Below, piece by piece: positions 9,715-20,487 of a stretch of DNA of 64,000 nucleotides. The translations under genes and the position numbers were made by a program. The notes beneath the pieces are model-generated. The model was not told the origin of the DNA, searched no databases, and saw only the letters and a program-made list of their open reading frames with translations. How positions within the stretch are numbered: position 1 is the stretch's first letter; every line of letters begins with the position of its first letter. This DNA is from Paenirhizobium cremeum (GTDB lineage Bacteria > Pseudomonadota > Alphaproteobacteria > Rhizobiales > Rhizobiaceae). The stretch spans positions 281,437 through 345,436 of the forward strand of contig NZ_JAGGCS010000003.1 of NCBI RefSeq assembly GCF_022884085.1. Direction: 5' to 3'.

Positions 9715-11091
9715 ATGAAGGTCATCATCTGCGGGGCGGGACAGGTCGGCTACGGCATCGCTGAGCGACTGTCCCAGGAGGACAACGACGTCTCCGTCAT
9801 CGACACCTCCGCGTCGCTGGTCACGCATATCACCGAGACGCTGGATGTCCGCGGCTATGTCGGCCACGGCGCCCATCCGGACATGCTGGCAAGGGCCGGC
9901 GCCGACCAGGCCGACATGATTATCGCGGTCACGCTTTACGACGAGGTGAACATCGTCGCTTGCGAGGTCGCGCATGCGCTCTTCAACGTGCCGACGAAGA
10001 TTGCCCGCATCCGGGCGCAGAACTACATGCAGCCGGAATATGCGGATCTCTTCAGCCGCAAGCACATCTCGATCGACGTGACGATTTCTCCCGAGATCGA
10101 GGTCGGCAAGATGGTCCTGCGGCGCATTTCCTTTCCGGGCGCCACCGATATCGTCCGCTTCGCCGACGACCATATCGCCATGGTGGCTATCGAGTGCATG
10201 GAGGATTGTCCGGTCCTCAACACGCCGCTGCACCAGTTGAGCCAGCTGTTTCCCGATCTGATGGCAACTGTCACCGCGATCTACCGCAATGGCAGGCTGC
10301 AGGTTGCACAGTCGAACGATCAGTTGCTCGTCGGCGACCTTGCCTATGTCATTTGCCAGCGCGACCATACGCGCCGGACGCTCAGCCTGTTTGGGCACGA
10401 GGAACAGGAGGCAGGCCGCATCGTCATCGCGGGCGGGGGCAATATCGGCCACTACGTCGCCCGCACCATCGAGCAGATGCAGCCCAGGACGAGGATCAAG
10501 ATCCTCGAAAACGATCGTGACCGCGCGCTGGCCATATCCGAGCAGTTGAAGAATACGATCGTTCTTCACGGGTCCGCCCTCGATCAGGCCATTCTCCAGC
10601 AGGCCGATATCCAGGATGCCGATCTGATGGTGACCCTCACCAACAGCGACCAGGTCAATATCCTCGGAGCCGCCATGGCCAAGCGCATGGGCTGCCGCTC
10701 CAGCATGGCGCTTATCAACAATCCGGGGTTCCAGGAACTGGTTGCCGGCATCGGGATCGACGCCCACATCAATCCACGGGCGGTGACGATCTCTCGCGTC
10801 CTCCAGCATGTCCGTAAGGGACGCATTCGTTCCGTCTATGCCGTGCAGAAGGGCATGGCGGAAGTGATCGAAGCGGAGGCGCTCGAAACGTCGCCTCTGG
10901 TGGGGCGCCCTTTCCGCGATCTCGACCTCCCGCCGGGCCTGAGAATTGGAGCGATCTATCGCGACAAGGCGGTGATCCGGCCCAACGGAGACACAAGGAT
11001 CAAGGCAAAGGACAGGGTCGTACTGTTCGCATCCGCCGAAGCCGTACGCGACGTCGAACAGATGTTTCGCGTTTCCATCCAGTACTTCTAA
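9715..11091 (+). CDS. trkA: Trk potassium uptake regulatory protein TrkA
   Basis: 458 aa peripheral membrane protein controlling the TrkH/TrkG potassium channel through NAD(H) binding. It is an internal duplication: two Rossmann (RCK-N) folds, GAGQVGYGIAERL near residues 6-18 and GGGNIGHYVART near 238-249, each followed by an RCK-C domain (the second ends in KDRVVLFASAE). Its location directly after ntrX is conserved in rhizobia; the channel subunit is not in the window. ATG 9715 is preceded by GAAGGGGC, a usable ribosome site. Confidence 0.94.
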   Translation: MKVIICGAGQVGYGIAERLSQEDNDVSVIDTSASLVTHITETLDVRGYVGHGAHPDMLARAGADQADMIIAVTLYDEVNIVACEVAHALFNVPTKIARIRAQNYMQPEYADLFSRKHISIDVTISPEIEVGKMVLRRISFPGATDIVRFADDHIAMVAIECMEDCPVLNTPLHQLSQLFPDLMATVTAIYRNGRLQVAQSNDQLLVGDLAYVICQRDHTRRTLSLFGHEEQEAGRIVIAGGGNIGHYVARTIEQMQPRTRIKILENDRDRALAISEQLKNTIVLHGSALDQAILQQADIQDADLMVTLTNSDQVNILGAAMAKRMGCRSSMALINNPGFQELVAGIGIDAHINPRAVTISRVLQHVRKGRIRSVYAVQKGMAEVIEAEALETSPLVGRPFRDLDLPPGLRIGAIYRDKAVIRPNGDTRIKAKDRVVLFASAEAVRDVEQMFRVSIQYF

Positions 11092-11121
11092 TATTCAAGT
11101 CTGTTTTTCCGGAAGGCCGCC

Positions 11122-11985
11122 ATGCCGAGAATTGCCTATGTCAACGGTCGCTATGTCCCGCACAGCAAAGCATGCGTTCATATCGAGGACCGCGGTTATC
11201 AGTTCGCCGATGGCGTCTATGAGGTCTGCGAAATTCGTCATGGAATGATCGTCGATCTCACGCGGCATCTCGACCGGCTCGACCGGTCGCTTTCCGAGAT
11301 CGGCATTCGTTTTCCGATGTCCCGTGCAGCCCTGGTGCAGGTCATCCGTGAGGTTGCCCGCCGCAATCACGTGCGCAACGGATTGTTTTATCTGCAGGTG
11401 ACGCGCGGCGTTGCAAGGCGCGATCACGTCTTCCCGTCGGCCGATACGCCTCCATCGCTGGTGGTGACGGCCAAAAGCACCGATCCGTCGGTCATCGCGC
11501 GCAAGAATGCCGCCGGCATCAAGGCGATCACGCTGCCGGACAATCGCTGGGATCGGGTGGATATCAAGACCGTCGGCCTGCTGCCCAACGCGCTCGCCCG
11601 CCAGTCGGCGAAGGAGGCCGGTGCGCAGGAGGCGATCTTCGTCGATACCCGCGGCATGGTGACCGAGGGGGCTGCCACCAATGTCTGGATCGTCGATGCC
11701 GACGGTCACCTCGTTACCCGCCCGGCGGAACACGGTATCCTGCGCGGTATCACCCGCACAACGCTGATGGACGTGGCCGCGGTTCTGGGAATCTCGATCC
11801 GCGAAAGAGAATTTTCGCGCGAGGAAATGCTAGGCGCGCGCGAGGTCTTCATTACGGCAGCGACGAGTATCTGCTTCCCTATCGTCGAAATCGACGGTTT
11901 TTCCATCGCAAACGGGCATCCCGGGACGGTTTCGGAGAAAATCCGGAGCGCCTTTTTCGAGATTGCGGAAAAGACGGCGATTTGA
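11122..11985 (+). CDS. dat: D-amino-acid aminotransferase (fold-type IV PLP enzyme)
   Basis: 287 aa. Fold type IV aminotransferase, probably making D-alanine/D-glutamate for peptidoglycan. Visible family marks: N-terminal YVNGRYVPHSKACVHIEDRG, the PLP lysine in DIKTVGLLPN (K149), GAQEAIF and the cofactor-binding TEGAATNVWIV. Similar to branched-chain aminotransferases, but the length and the SKACVHIEDRGYQFADG start favour the D-amino-acid branch. It follows trkA by 30 bases and is probably co-transcribed with it. Confidence 0.88.
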   Translation: MPRIAYVNGRYVPHSKACVHIEDRGYQFADGVYEVCEIRHGMIVDLTRHLDRLDRSLSEIGIRFPMSRAALVQVIREVARRNHVRNGLFYLQVTRGVARRDHVFPSADTPPSLVVTAKSTDPSVIARKNAAGIKAITLPDNRWDRVDIKTVGLLPNALARQSAKEAGAQEAIFVDTRGMVTEGAATNVWIVDADGHLVTRPAEHGILRGITRTTLMDVAAVLGISIREREFSREEMLGAREVFITAATSICFPIVEIDGFSIANGHPGTVSEKIRSAFFEIAEKTAI

Positions 11986-12090
11986 TACCAACTTCACGGT
12001 AAAGGGACAGGGACAGTCCCTACTCGGCTGATAAGCTTGAACAATAATTATACCGGTCAATGAACCGGCAAGAAAGAAAGAAGCGGCGCC

Positions 12091-12342
12091 ATGGCGGAAC
12101 GTTCTCAGAATCTGCAGGATCTATTTCTCAACACCGTCCGCAAGCAGAAGATTTCGTTGACCATTTTCCTGATCAATGGCGTCAAGCTGACGGGCGTGGT
12201 GACCTCCTTCGACAATTTCTGCGTTCTGCTGCGTCGTGACGGCCATTCGCAACTGGTCTATAAGCACGCCATTTCGACCATCATGCCGGGTCAGCCCATG
12301 CAGATGTTCGAAAGCGAAGACAACGCTTCGTCACAGGATTGA
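12091..12342 (+). CDS. hfq: RNA chaperone Hfq
   Basis: 83 aa Sm-like hexameric RNA chaperone that pairs small RNAs with mRNAs. Sm1 motif region ([19 protein letters not shown]) and the Sm2 motif YKHAISTI are intact; the C-tail is short, as in alphaproteobacteria. Upstream, 11986-12090 holds a GGGAC...GTCCC hairpin (12003-12020) and a CCGGT/ACCGG hairpin (12053-12067) just before the gene. hflX follows, as in many proteobacteria. Confidence 0.97.
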   Translation: MAERSQNLQDLFLNTVRKQKISLTIFLINGVKLTGVVTSFDNFCVLLRRDGHSQLVYKHAISTIMPGQPMQMFESEDNASSQD

Positions 12343-12409
12343 AGCCATAACCACTCGCGACACGAAAAACGACTCGATCATCCCGGACGATGAAAAGCAC
12401 CGGGATGAC

Positions 12410-13738
<1,329 letters not shown>

Positions 13739-13768
13739 GGCGGCACTCTGCAGGTGCGTATTTGAGCG

Positions 13769-14605
13769 TCAGTCGAGTTGCCGCTCGATCGCCTTCGCCG
13801 CCTGCCAGAGTTCTTCCATACGCTCCAGAGTGGCATCCTCCAGTGTTTCAGAATTCTCTTTAAGAGAATTTTCTATATAACTGAAACGGCGACGGAACTT
13901 GGTATTCGTTCCACGCAGTGCCTGTTCCGGATCGGCATCCACATGGCGTCCGATGTTGACGAGGGCGAAGATCAGGTCGCCGAGTTCGTCGGTGATCTTT
14001 TCCGGCTTTCCCTCCGCCAGCGCCTCGCGCAGTTCGGCGATTTCCTCCTCGATCTTGTCGAGGATCGGTTCCGGTTCCGACCAGTCGAAGCCGACCTTGG
14101 CCGCGCGTTCCTGCAGCTTCAACGCTTCGGTGAGTGCCGGGAAACTCCTCTGTACGTCGCCGAGATGACCGGCCTTCACGTCGTGTTCGGCCGTGCCGCG
14201 CAGCGCTCGCCGTTCGGCTCGTTCACGCTTTTCCTGCCGCTTGATCTCATCCCATTGGGCCTTCACGCTTTCCGGCGTGTCCGCGTCGGAGACGGCGAAG
14301 ACGTGCGGATGCCGGCGGATCATCTTTCGCGTGATGGCCTCGACCACGTCACCGAACGAGAAAAGGCCTGCCTCTTCACCCATGCGCGCATGGAAAACCA
14401 CCTGTAGCAACAGGTCGCCCAGTTCCTCGCAGAGATCGTCGGGATCGTTGCGCTCGATGGCGTCGGCAACCTCGTATGCCTCTTCGACCGTATACGGCTT
14501 GATGGTCTCGAAGGTCTGCACGATATCCCACGGGCACCCGGTCTCGGGGTCGCGAAGTGCGGCCATGATCTCGATCAGGCGCGAGATGTCCTTGGAGGGT
14601 TCCAT
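13769..14605 (-). CDS. mazG: Nucleoside triphosphate pyrophosphohydrolase MazG
   Basis: 278 aa, the full two-domain form. It hydrolyses (d)NTPs to monophosphates, cleaning damaged nucleotides and affecting ppGpp level. The N-terminal domain has CPWDIVQTFETIKPYTVEEAYE with the metal-binding EELGDLLLQVVFH; a second MazG helical bundle with DELGDLIFALVNIGR follows. The gene is convergent with hflX (30-base gap). A 9-bp AATTCTCTT/AAGAGAATT inverted repeat lies within its 3' part (13851-13869). Confidence 0.94.
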   Translation of the reverse strand: MEPSKDISRLIEIMAALRDPETGCPWDIVQTFETIKPYTVEEAYEVADAIERNDPDDLCEELGDLLLQVVFHARMGEEAGLFSFGDVVEAITRKMIRRHPHVFAVSDADTPESVKAQWDEIKRQEKRERAERRALRGTAEHDVKAGHLGDVQRSFPALTEALKLQERAAKVGFDWSEPEPILDKIEEEIAELREALAEGKPEKITDELGDLIFALVNIGRHVDADPEQALRGTNTKFRRRFSYIENSLKENSETLEDATLERMEELWQAAKAIERQLD

Positions 14606-14622
14606 GCGGTCGTCCTGCCTGC

Positions 14623-15204
14623 TCAGTTGAGCGGAATGTCGTTGTCCGATTTCCCGGACTGATACTGCCCGGAGAGGCGATCATAGACCGCGCGAATGCG
14701 CCTGGACTGTTCCGTCAGGCTCTCCCGTTCCGCCGTGTCCTTTACGGCCACCAGATCCGACAATGCATAGGAGTTCCAGAAGGCGTTCGACTTGCGATAG
14801 CCGCCGGGCTCCAGCCCGAAGACCTCCTTGAGGATCTTCAGGTCGTGCGGAATGGCGAAGGCGTCGCGGCTGTCCTCATGGCTGAAGAAGTAATAGAAAT
14901 TGTCGAAACCGGCCCAGGTGATCGCCGACATGCACATGGTGCAGGGTTCGTGGGTCGAAAGGAAGATAAGATCCTTGGTCGAGGGGCGCTCGCCGAGTTC
15001 GTAGAAGCGCTTCAGCGTATGCACTTCCCCGTGCCACAACGGGTTTTCCAGTTCGTTGTTGGTTTCCGCAAGCACCAGCGACAAGTCGGATTTTCTGAGG
15101 ATCGCCGCACCGAAAACCTTGTTGCCGGCTGCAACGCCGGCCTCCGTTAGTGGAAGGATGTCGTGCTCGATGACATCGAGCAGGCGGGAAGTGATATCCG
15201 TCAT
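14623..15204 (-). CDS. Cytidine/deoxycytidylate-deaminase-fold nucleoside deaminase
   Basis: 193 aa zinc deaminase of the CDA/dCMP superfamily. HGEVHTL supplies the first zinc ligand and catalytic glutamate and EPCTMCMSA the two cysteines. The body (long C-terminal helical extension after HEDSRDAFAIPHDL) differs from TadA and from short guanine deaminases, so the substrate cannot be named. ATG 15204 (MTDITSRLL) was chosen over an upstream ATG at 15255 with no family similarity. It runs in the direction of mazG (17-base gap) and may be co-transcribed with it. Confidence 0.82.
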   Translation of the reverse strand: MTDITSRLLDVIEHDILPLTEAGVAAGNKVFGAAILRKSDLSLVLAETNNELENPLWHGEVHTLKRFYELGERPSTKDLIFLSTHEPCTMCMSAITWAGFDNFYYFFSHEDSRDAFAIPHDLKILKEVFGLEPGGYRKSNAFWNSYALSDLVAVKDTAERESLTEQSRRIRAVYDRLSGQYQSGKSDNDIPLN

Positions 15205-15479
15205 ATATGGCTGTGTCCCAATGGCTTGCTGCGGTGCGATCCTATCTTCGCCCAAAGGGGGTCGAAAGCAAAAACATCGGTTGTCGCCAGCTTTTTTCAG
15301 AGATGAAATTCTAATTAACCGATAGAAATTATGGATTTATCACTCCGGTGACTTTTGCTCGCATCTGTCGAAAGCCTAGCAAAGAAATGTGCGGCGCCGA
15401 ACGGCTGGGGATTTCTGTTTCTTCTATCTCCCGCCCAAAAAGGTGATATTGGCGCTCGCTAGACAACTGGATCGTGACG

Positions 15480-16919
15480 ATGGGTGCAGGCCACAACAAG
15501 CTTTCGGTTTTCCCGACCTTCTTCAAGGTCGAGGATGCCGCTGTCGCCGTTTTCGGCGACGGCGCGGAAGCGTTCGCCAAGGCGCGGCTGCTCAACAATA
15601 CCAGGGCGCGCATCATCGCTCATACTGTCGCTCCGGAAGCTGACTATGCGGATTTCCTGGCGCGGCACGCCATCGAGCGGGTGGCGCGGTCTTTTCATCC
15701 CGGACAGGTCGAGGGGGCTGCTCTCGTCTTCGCCGCAACCGGTGACGCCGAGCAGGACCGAAAGATTGTTGTTGCGGCCCGTGCGCGCCGCATCCCGGCC
15801 AATGCGGTCGATCAGCCTGAATTCTGCGATTTCTACACGCCCGCCCTGGTCAACCGCGCGCCGATTGCGGTTGCCATTGGAACCGAGGGCGCCGGACCCG
15901 TCCTGGCGCAAATGATCCGCGCCGAGATCGACCGACGCCTGCCGCGGTCGCTCGGCCGCCTTGCCCGGTTGGCGGAAGAGTTTCGTGCCAGCGTCGAGCG
16001 TAGCGTTCCGCGCGGCACGATGCGGCGCAAGTTCTGGCGGCGGTTCTTCAGCGGCGATGTCGCCGACGCCGTCGGCGAGGGCAACATCGCCGATGCCCGC
16101 CGCAATGCGGAACGCTTGATCGCCGCGAGTGGCGGGCGCGAACCGGGTCGTGTATTCCTTGTCGGAGCCGGTCCGGGCGCCGAAGATCTCCTGACGCTGC
16201 GCGCGCACAGGCTGCTTATGGAGGCCGATGTCATCGTGCACGATGCGCTGGTGCCCCAGGCGGTCGTCGACATGGGACGGCGAGATGCGGACCGGATTGC
16301 CGTCGGCAAGCGCAAGGGATGCCATTCCAAGTCGCAGGAAGAAATCAACGACCTGTTGGTCGAGCTTGGTCGCGAAGGCAAGCGCGTCGTTCGCTTGAAG
16401 TCGGGCGATCCGCTGGTCTTCGGTCGTGCCGGCGAGGAGATGGCGGCGCTTCGCGCTGCAGGCGTAGCTTATGAAATCGTGCCGGGGATCACCTCGGCAT
16501 TTGCTGCGGCTGCTGATTTCGAACTGCCGCTGACGCTTCGCGGGGTTGCTTCCTCGCTGGTCTTCACCACGGGGCATGATCTTCATGGCGAAACGCTGCC
16601 CGACTGGGCCCGTCTCGCTCTCTCGGGCGCAACCGTCGCGGTCTATATGGGTCGCAGCGTCGCAGCTTCCGTCGCCACAAGGCTGATGGCGGCAGGTCTT
16701 GCCCCGGATACCACCGTTGCTGTCGTCGAAAATGCCGGCCGTGCTCACAGTCGCCTGCTTCACGGCACGCTGGAGGAGTTGCCGGTGCTGGAAGGTCGCG
16801 CCGAGTTGACCGGCCCGGTGATGGTCATTATCGGTGACGCCGTCGCCGGCGGCAATTTCTCCCGTTCCGAACCGCTGCGCGGCAAGATCGCCAGCCTTTC
16901 CCCCTTCGAGAGGACCTGA
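15480..16919 (+). CDS. cysG: Siroheme synthase CysG (multifunctional)
   Basis: 479 aa. N-terminal domain (residues 1-210) is the precorrin-2 dehydrogenase/sirohydrochlorin ferrochelatase; the C-terminal domain (from GRVFLVGAGPGAEDLLTLRA) is uroporphyrinogen-III C-methyltransferase with GDPLVFGRAGEE and VPGITSA. It makes siroheme for the sulfite reductase encoded two genes downstream. ATG 15480 fits the family start; the frame could begin at GTG 15474. The genes 15480-19437 are tightly packed and form one sulfur assimilation unit. Confidence 0.93.
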   Translation: MGAGHNKLSVFPTFFKVEDAAVAVFGDGAEAFAKARLLNNTRARIIAHTVAPEADYADFLARHAIERVARSFHPGQVEGAALVFAATGDAEQDRKIVVAARARRIPANAVDQPEFCDFYTPALVNRAPIAVAIGTEGAGPVLAQMIRAEIDRRLPRSLGRLARLAEEFRASVERSVPRGTMRRKFWRRFFSGDVADAVGEGNIADARRNAERLIAASGGREPGRVFLVGAGPGAEDLLTLRAHRLLMEADVIVHDALVPQAVVDMGRRDADRIAVGKRKGCHSKSQEEINDLLVELGREGKRVVRLKSGDPLVFGRAGEEMAALRAAGVAYEIVPGITSAFAAAADFELPLTLRGVASSLVFTTGHDLHGETLPDWARLALSGATVAVYMGRSVAASVATRLMAAGLAPDTTVAVVENAGRAHSRLLHGTLEELPVLEGRAELTGPVMVIIGDAVAGGNFSRSEPLRGKIASLSPFERT

Positions 16920-16920
16920 C

Positions 16921-17235
16921 ATGGCCCAGAAAGTCTTGACCGCCAACCGCCTTGGCGACGGCATCGCCGTTTGGCTCGATGCCAACGGCCAGTGGACGGA
17001 AAAACTGCAGGATGCCTTCGTCGCGCGGCATGACGAAGCGATTGCCGCGCTCGAGGAAGCCGGCCGCCAGTCCTTCGCCAGCAATATCGTGCTTGACGTC
17101 AATGTCATCGATGTCGAGGAAAAGGATGGTGTGCTCTGGCCGTTGCGCCTGCGCGAACGCATCCGCGCCGAGGGTCCCACCATTGCCTATGCGGACGGCC
17201 ATGGCCATGCCGATCCCGATTTCATTGCCGCCTGA
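16921..17235 (+). CDS. DUF2849 protein of the sulfite reduction cluster
   Basis: 104 aa, small soluble protein of the DUF2849 family (MAQKVLTANRLGDGIAVWL...). Members occur almost always between cysG and the sulfite reductase gene in alphaproteobacteria, so a supporting role in sulfite reduction is inferred from context; no biochemical function is known to me. Start ATG 16921 lies one base after the cysG stop. It has no transmembrane segment and no cysteine. Confidence 0.85.
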   Translation: MAQKVLTANRLGDGIAVWLDANGQWTEKLQDAFVARHDEAIAALEEAGRQSFASNIVLDVNVIDVEEKDGVLWPLRLRERIRAEGPTIAYADGHGHADPDFIAA

Positions 17236-17243
17236 GGACAGAC

Positions 17244-18914
17244 ATGTATCGTTACGATGAATTTGATCACGCTTTCGTTTCTGCTCGTGTCGAGCAGTTT
17301 CGCGATCAGGTGCAGCGTCGTCTGAGCGGTGAGATCGCCGAGGATGCCTTCCGTCCGCTGCGCCTGATGAATGGCGTCTACCTGCAGCTTCATGCCTACA
17401 TGCTGCGCGTTGCCATTCCCTACGGTACGTTGAATTCACGGCAGATGCGCATGCTGGCCCATATCGCCCGCAAGTATGACCGTGGCTACGGCCATTTCAC
17501 CACGCGGCAGAATATCCAGTATAACTGGCCAAAGCTTTCCGATACGCCCGATATCCTTGCGGATCTCGCAAGCGTCGAGATGCACGCCATCCAGACTTCG
17601 GGCAATTGCATTCGCAACGTGACGGCCGACCATTTCGCCGGTGCTGCCGCCGACGAAGTCGCCGATCCGCGTCCCTATGCCGAAATCCTGCGCCAGTGGT
17701 CTTCGGTTCATCCCGAATTCTCCTTCCTGCCGCGCAAGTTCAAGATCGCCGTCACCGGTGCGCCGCGCGACCGCGCCGCGATCCAGGTGCACGACATCGG
17801 CCTTCACCTGAAGAAGGACGAGGCCGGCAATCTCGGCTTCGCCGTCTATGTCGGGGGCGGGCAGGGCCGCACGCCGCTGATCGCCAAGAAGATCCGTGAC
17901 TTCCTCCCGGAAGAGGATCTGCTGACCTACGTCACGGCGATCGTTCGCGTCTACAATCTGCATGGACGTCGCGACAACAAGTACAAGGCGCGCATCAAGA
18001 TCCTTGTTCACGAAACCGGCGTCGAGGAACTGACGCGCCAGGTCGAGGCGGAATTCGACCAGATCCGCGATAGCGAGCTGAAGCTGCCCGACGCCGATAT
18101 CCGCGCCATCGAAACCTATTTCGCTCCGCCGTCTCTGCCCGATCGGCCGGAGGGCTGGGAAGCGCTGGCGCGCGCGAAAAAGGCCGACGCGGCCTTTGCA
18201 TCCTGGGCAAGCCAGAATGTCCAACCGCACACCCATCCCGACTATGGCATGGTAACGATCTCGCTGAAGCCCATCGGCGGCACGCCGGGCGATGCATCGG
18301 ACAGCCAGATGGATGTGGTCGCCGACATTGCCGAACGCTACGCCCAGGACGAGATCCGGGTCAGCCACGAGCAGAACCTCATTCTTCCGCATGTGGCGCT
18401 GGCCGATCTCTACAGCGTCTATCAGGCGCTGGAGGCATCCGGTCTCGCGACCGCCAATGCCGGCCTCATCACCGACATCATCGCATGTCCCGGCCTTGAC
18501 TATTGCGCGCTGGCCAATGCACGTTCCATTCCGGTTGCGCAGGAGATTTCAAGGCGTTTCGGCTCTCCGGCCCGCCAGGCCGAGATCGGCGAGCTCAAGA
18601 TCAAGATCTCCGGCTGCATCAATGCCTGCGGACATCACCATGTCGGGCATATCGGATTGCTCGGCGTCGAGAAGAAGGGTGCGGAACTCTATCAGATCAC
18701 GCTTGGCGGTTCCGGCGATGAGAACACGTCGATCGGCGAGATCATCGGCCGCGGTTTCGAACCGGACAGGGTGACGGATGCTGTAGAGACGATCGTCGAT
18801 ACCTATCTCGGCCTGCGCCTCGATCCGAAGGAAACCTTCCTCGAAGCCTATCGCCGGGTCGGTCCGAAGCCTTTCAAGGATGCCCTTTACGGCGAAGCAG
18901 CCGAAGCCGCCTGA
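17244..18914 (+). CDS. cysI: Nitrite/sulfite reductase hemoprotein subunit
   Basis: 556 aa siroheme-[4Fe-4S] enzyme reducing sulfite to sulfide. Two ferredoxin-like halves: the first contains GHFTTRQNIQ and TSGNCIRN, the second holds the cluster/siroheme cysteines C415 and C421 (CPGLDYC) and C458 and C462 (CINAC), followed by GHHHVGHIG. Length and the lack of an N-terminal Trp-Cys/Tyr check fit the alphaproteobacterial CysI type; siroheme synthase, DUF2849 and DUF934 neighbours favour sulfite over nitrite. Electrons probably come from ferredoxin or a flavoprotein; no cysJ is seen. Confidence 0.92.
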   Translation: MYRYDEFDHAFVSARVEQFRDQVQRRLSGEIAEDAFRPLRLMNGVYLQLHAYMLRVAIPYGTLNSRQMRMLAHIARKYDRGYGHFTTRQNIQYNWPKLSDTPDILADLASVEMHAIQTSGNCIRNVTADHFAGAAADEVADPRPYAEILRQWSSVHPEFSFLPRKFKIAVTGAPRDRAAIQVHDIGLHLKKDEAGNLGFAVYVGGGQGRTPLIAKKIRDFLPEEDLLTYVTAIVRVYNLHGRRDNKYKARIKILVHETGVEELTRQVEAEFDQIRDSELKLPDADIRAIETYFAPPSLPDRPEGWEALARAKKADAAFASWASQNVQPHTHPDYGMVTISLKPIGGTPGDASDSQMDVVADIAERYAQDEIRVSHEQNLILPHVALADLYSVYQALEASGLATANAGLITDIIACPGLDYCALANARSIPVAQEISRRFGSPARQAEIGELKIKISGCINACGHHHVGHIGLLGVEKKGAELYQITLGGSGDENTSIGEIIGRGFEPDRVTDAVETIVDTYLGLRLDPKETFLEAYRRVGPKPFKDALYGEAAEAA

Positions 18915-18924
18915 GGAATATGAA

Positions 18925-19437
18925 ATGAGCAAGATCTGGAAGGAAACCGGTTTCGACGAAAACGACCGCTGGGTGATCGAGACCGAGGAGCGCAAGGCTG
19001 GAGACGGCGAGCGCCCCGTGCTTGGCCTCGAAGCGCTGATCGCGGCCGCCGACGAGACCAATGAGGGCGGTTTCGGCGTCCTCGTGGCGCCTGCCGACGA
19101 CGTGAAGCGGCTGGAGCCTTATCTCGACCGTATCGATCTGATTGCTGTCGCATTTCCGGCGTTCAATGACGGTCGCGGCTTCAGCCATGCGACGTTGCTG
19201 CGCCAGAGGCTGGGCTTTGCCGGCGAACTGCGCGCCGTGGGCGATGTCCTGATCGACCAGATACCCTTGATGCTGCGGACCGGTTTCGACAGCTTTGCGG
19301 TCACCAATGCCGTGGCGTTGAAGCGGCTGGAAGAGGGGCGCCTGCCGGGGATTGCCCAGCGCTACCAGCCGGCTGCCCGGGCATCGACCGTTGCCGGCGG
19401 CTTCAGTTGGCGTCGCCTGGGCACGGCTGGTGCATAA
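18925..19437 (+). CDS. DUF934 family protein of sulfite reduction cluster
   Basis: 170 aa. DUF934 proteins (sometimes called CysI-associated oxidoreductases) follow cysI in many proteobacteria. Seen here: PVLGLEALIA, then LIAVAFPAFNDGRGFSHATLLR and the RAVGDVLIDQIPLM motif typical of the family. Start ATG 18925 sits 10 bases after the cysI stop with GAGGAAT as ribosome site. Role inferred only from gene neighbourhood. Confidence 0.87.
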   Translation: MSKIWKETGFDENDRWVIETEERKAGDGERPVLGLEALIAAADETNEGGFGVLVAPADDVKRLEPYLDRIDLIAVAFPAFNDGRGFSHATLLRQRLGFAGELRAVGDVLIDQIPLMLRTGFDSFAVTNAVALKRLEEGRLPGIAQRYQPAARASTVAGGFSWRRLGTAGA

Positions 19438-19612
19438 ATATAGGAAATAGCCTATGTGATTGGCGCCCGTTTGATGGAAATCAAGGACGCCGCCATGTCC
19501 ATCAGGCATGGCATCGGTATTGATAGTTCATACCGGTGCAATTGTGGAATGCGACGGTCTGGTTTATAGGCTGTCGCGACTGGATCGAAAGACGGATAGG
19601 ATCGACAAGCCT

Positions 19613-20425
19613 ATGAATGCTCCTGCCAAGACAGACAACGCCGAACTGATCGTGCCGGAAGGCGTGTATGCCGAGACCGTACTCAGCGTCACGCACTATA
19701 CCGATCGTCTGTTCCGTTTCCGCATGACCCGTCCGGCCGGCTTCCGTTTCCGCTCTGGCGAGTTTGCCATGATCGGGCTTATGGTGGGCGAGAAGCCGAT
19801 CTACCGTGCCTATTCGATCGCGAGCCCGGCCTGGGACGAGGAACTGGAGTTCTTCTCGATCAAGGTTCCGGATGGTCCGCTCACCCAGCATCTTCAGCGC
19901 ATTCAGCCGGGCGACCGGGTTCTGATGCGCAAGAAGCCGACGGGCACGCTGGTGCTCGATGCGCTGACCCCCGGCAAGCGCCTCTATATGTTCTCCACGG
20001 GGACCGGTATTGCTCCCTTCGCAAGCCTGATCCGCGATCCGGAGACCTATGAGAAGTTCGAGGAAGTCATCCTCACCCACACCTGCCGTGAGGTTGCCGA
20101 ACTGAAGTATGGTTTCGATCTGGTCGAGGAGATCAGGAATCATGAATTCCTGAATGAGATCGTCGGCGACAAACTCAAGCACTACGCCACGGTGACGCGT
20201 GAGGACTATCCGTTCCAAGGCCGCATAACCGACCTGATGGAGAGCGGCAAACTCTATTCCGATCTTGGCGTACCGCCGCTGGATCCGGCTGTTGATCGCG
20301 GAATGATCTGCGGTTCCTCCGCGATGCTGAAAGACACCAAGGCCCTGCTCGAAAAGGCAGGCCTGACCGAAGGCGCCAACAACAAGCCCGCGGAATTCGT
20401 TATCGAACGCGCTTTTGTCGGCTGA
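19613..20425 (+). CDS. fpr: Ferredoxin--NADP+ reductase
   Basis: 270 aa FAD enzyme transferring electrons between NADPH and ferredoxin/flavodoxin. FAD-binding motif RAYSIASPAW, phosphate contact SGEFAMIGL, NADP site STGTGIAPFASLIRD and C-terminal MICGSSAMLKDT...ERAFVG, typical of the bacterial short Fpr class. ATG 19613 (MNAPAKTDN) is used because family similarity starts there. It follows the sulfite reductase unit after a 175-base gap that holds ATAGG-AAATAG-CCTAT (19440-19455), a possible operator; it may supply reductant for CysI. Confidence 0.93.
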   Translation: MNAPAKTDNAELIVPEGVYAETVLSVTHYTDRLFRFRMTRPAGFRFRSGEFAMIGLMVGEKPIYRAYSIASPAWDEELEFFSIKVPDGPLTQHLQRIQPGDRVLMRKKPTGTLVLDALTPGKRLYMFSTGTGIAPFASLIRDPETYEKFEEVILTHTCREVAELKYGFDLVEEIRNHEFLNEIVGDKLKHYATVTREDYPFQGRITDLMESGKLYSDLGVPPLDPAVDRGMICGSSAMLKDTKALLEKAGLTEGANNKPAEFVIERAFVG

Positions 20426-20449
20426 TCGCCGAAAGAGATCGAGGAAAAC

Positions 20450-20480
20450 AACGCCCGGCCATGAGCCGGGCGTTTCGTTT
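20450..20480 (+). terminator. Terminator after fpr
   Basis: A 10-bp perfect stem AACGCCCGGC / GCCGGGCGTT (20450-20459 and 20465-20474) with loop CATGA, followed by TTCGTTTC. It ends the fpr transcript and, on the other strand, could stop the convergent gntR gene. Confidence 0.85.
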
Positions 20481-20487
20481 CATGGCG

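Noticed and set aside
13849..13875. Palindrome in the mazG 3' part as terminator of hflX
   Set aside because: AT-rich stem lies inside a conserved coding region and 110 bases from the hflX stop; too weak to call a terminator.
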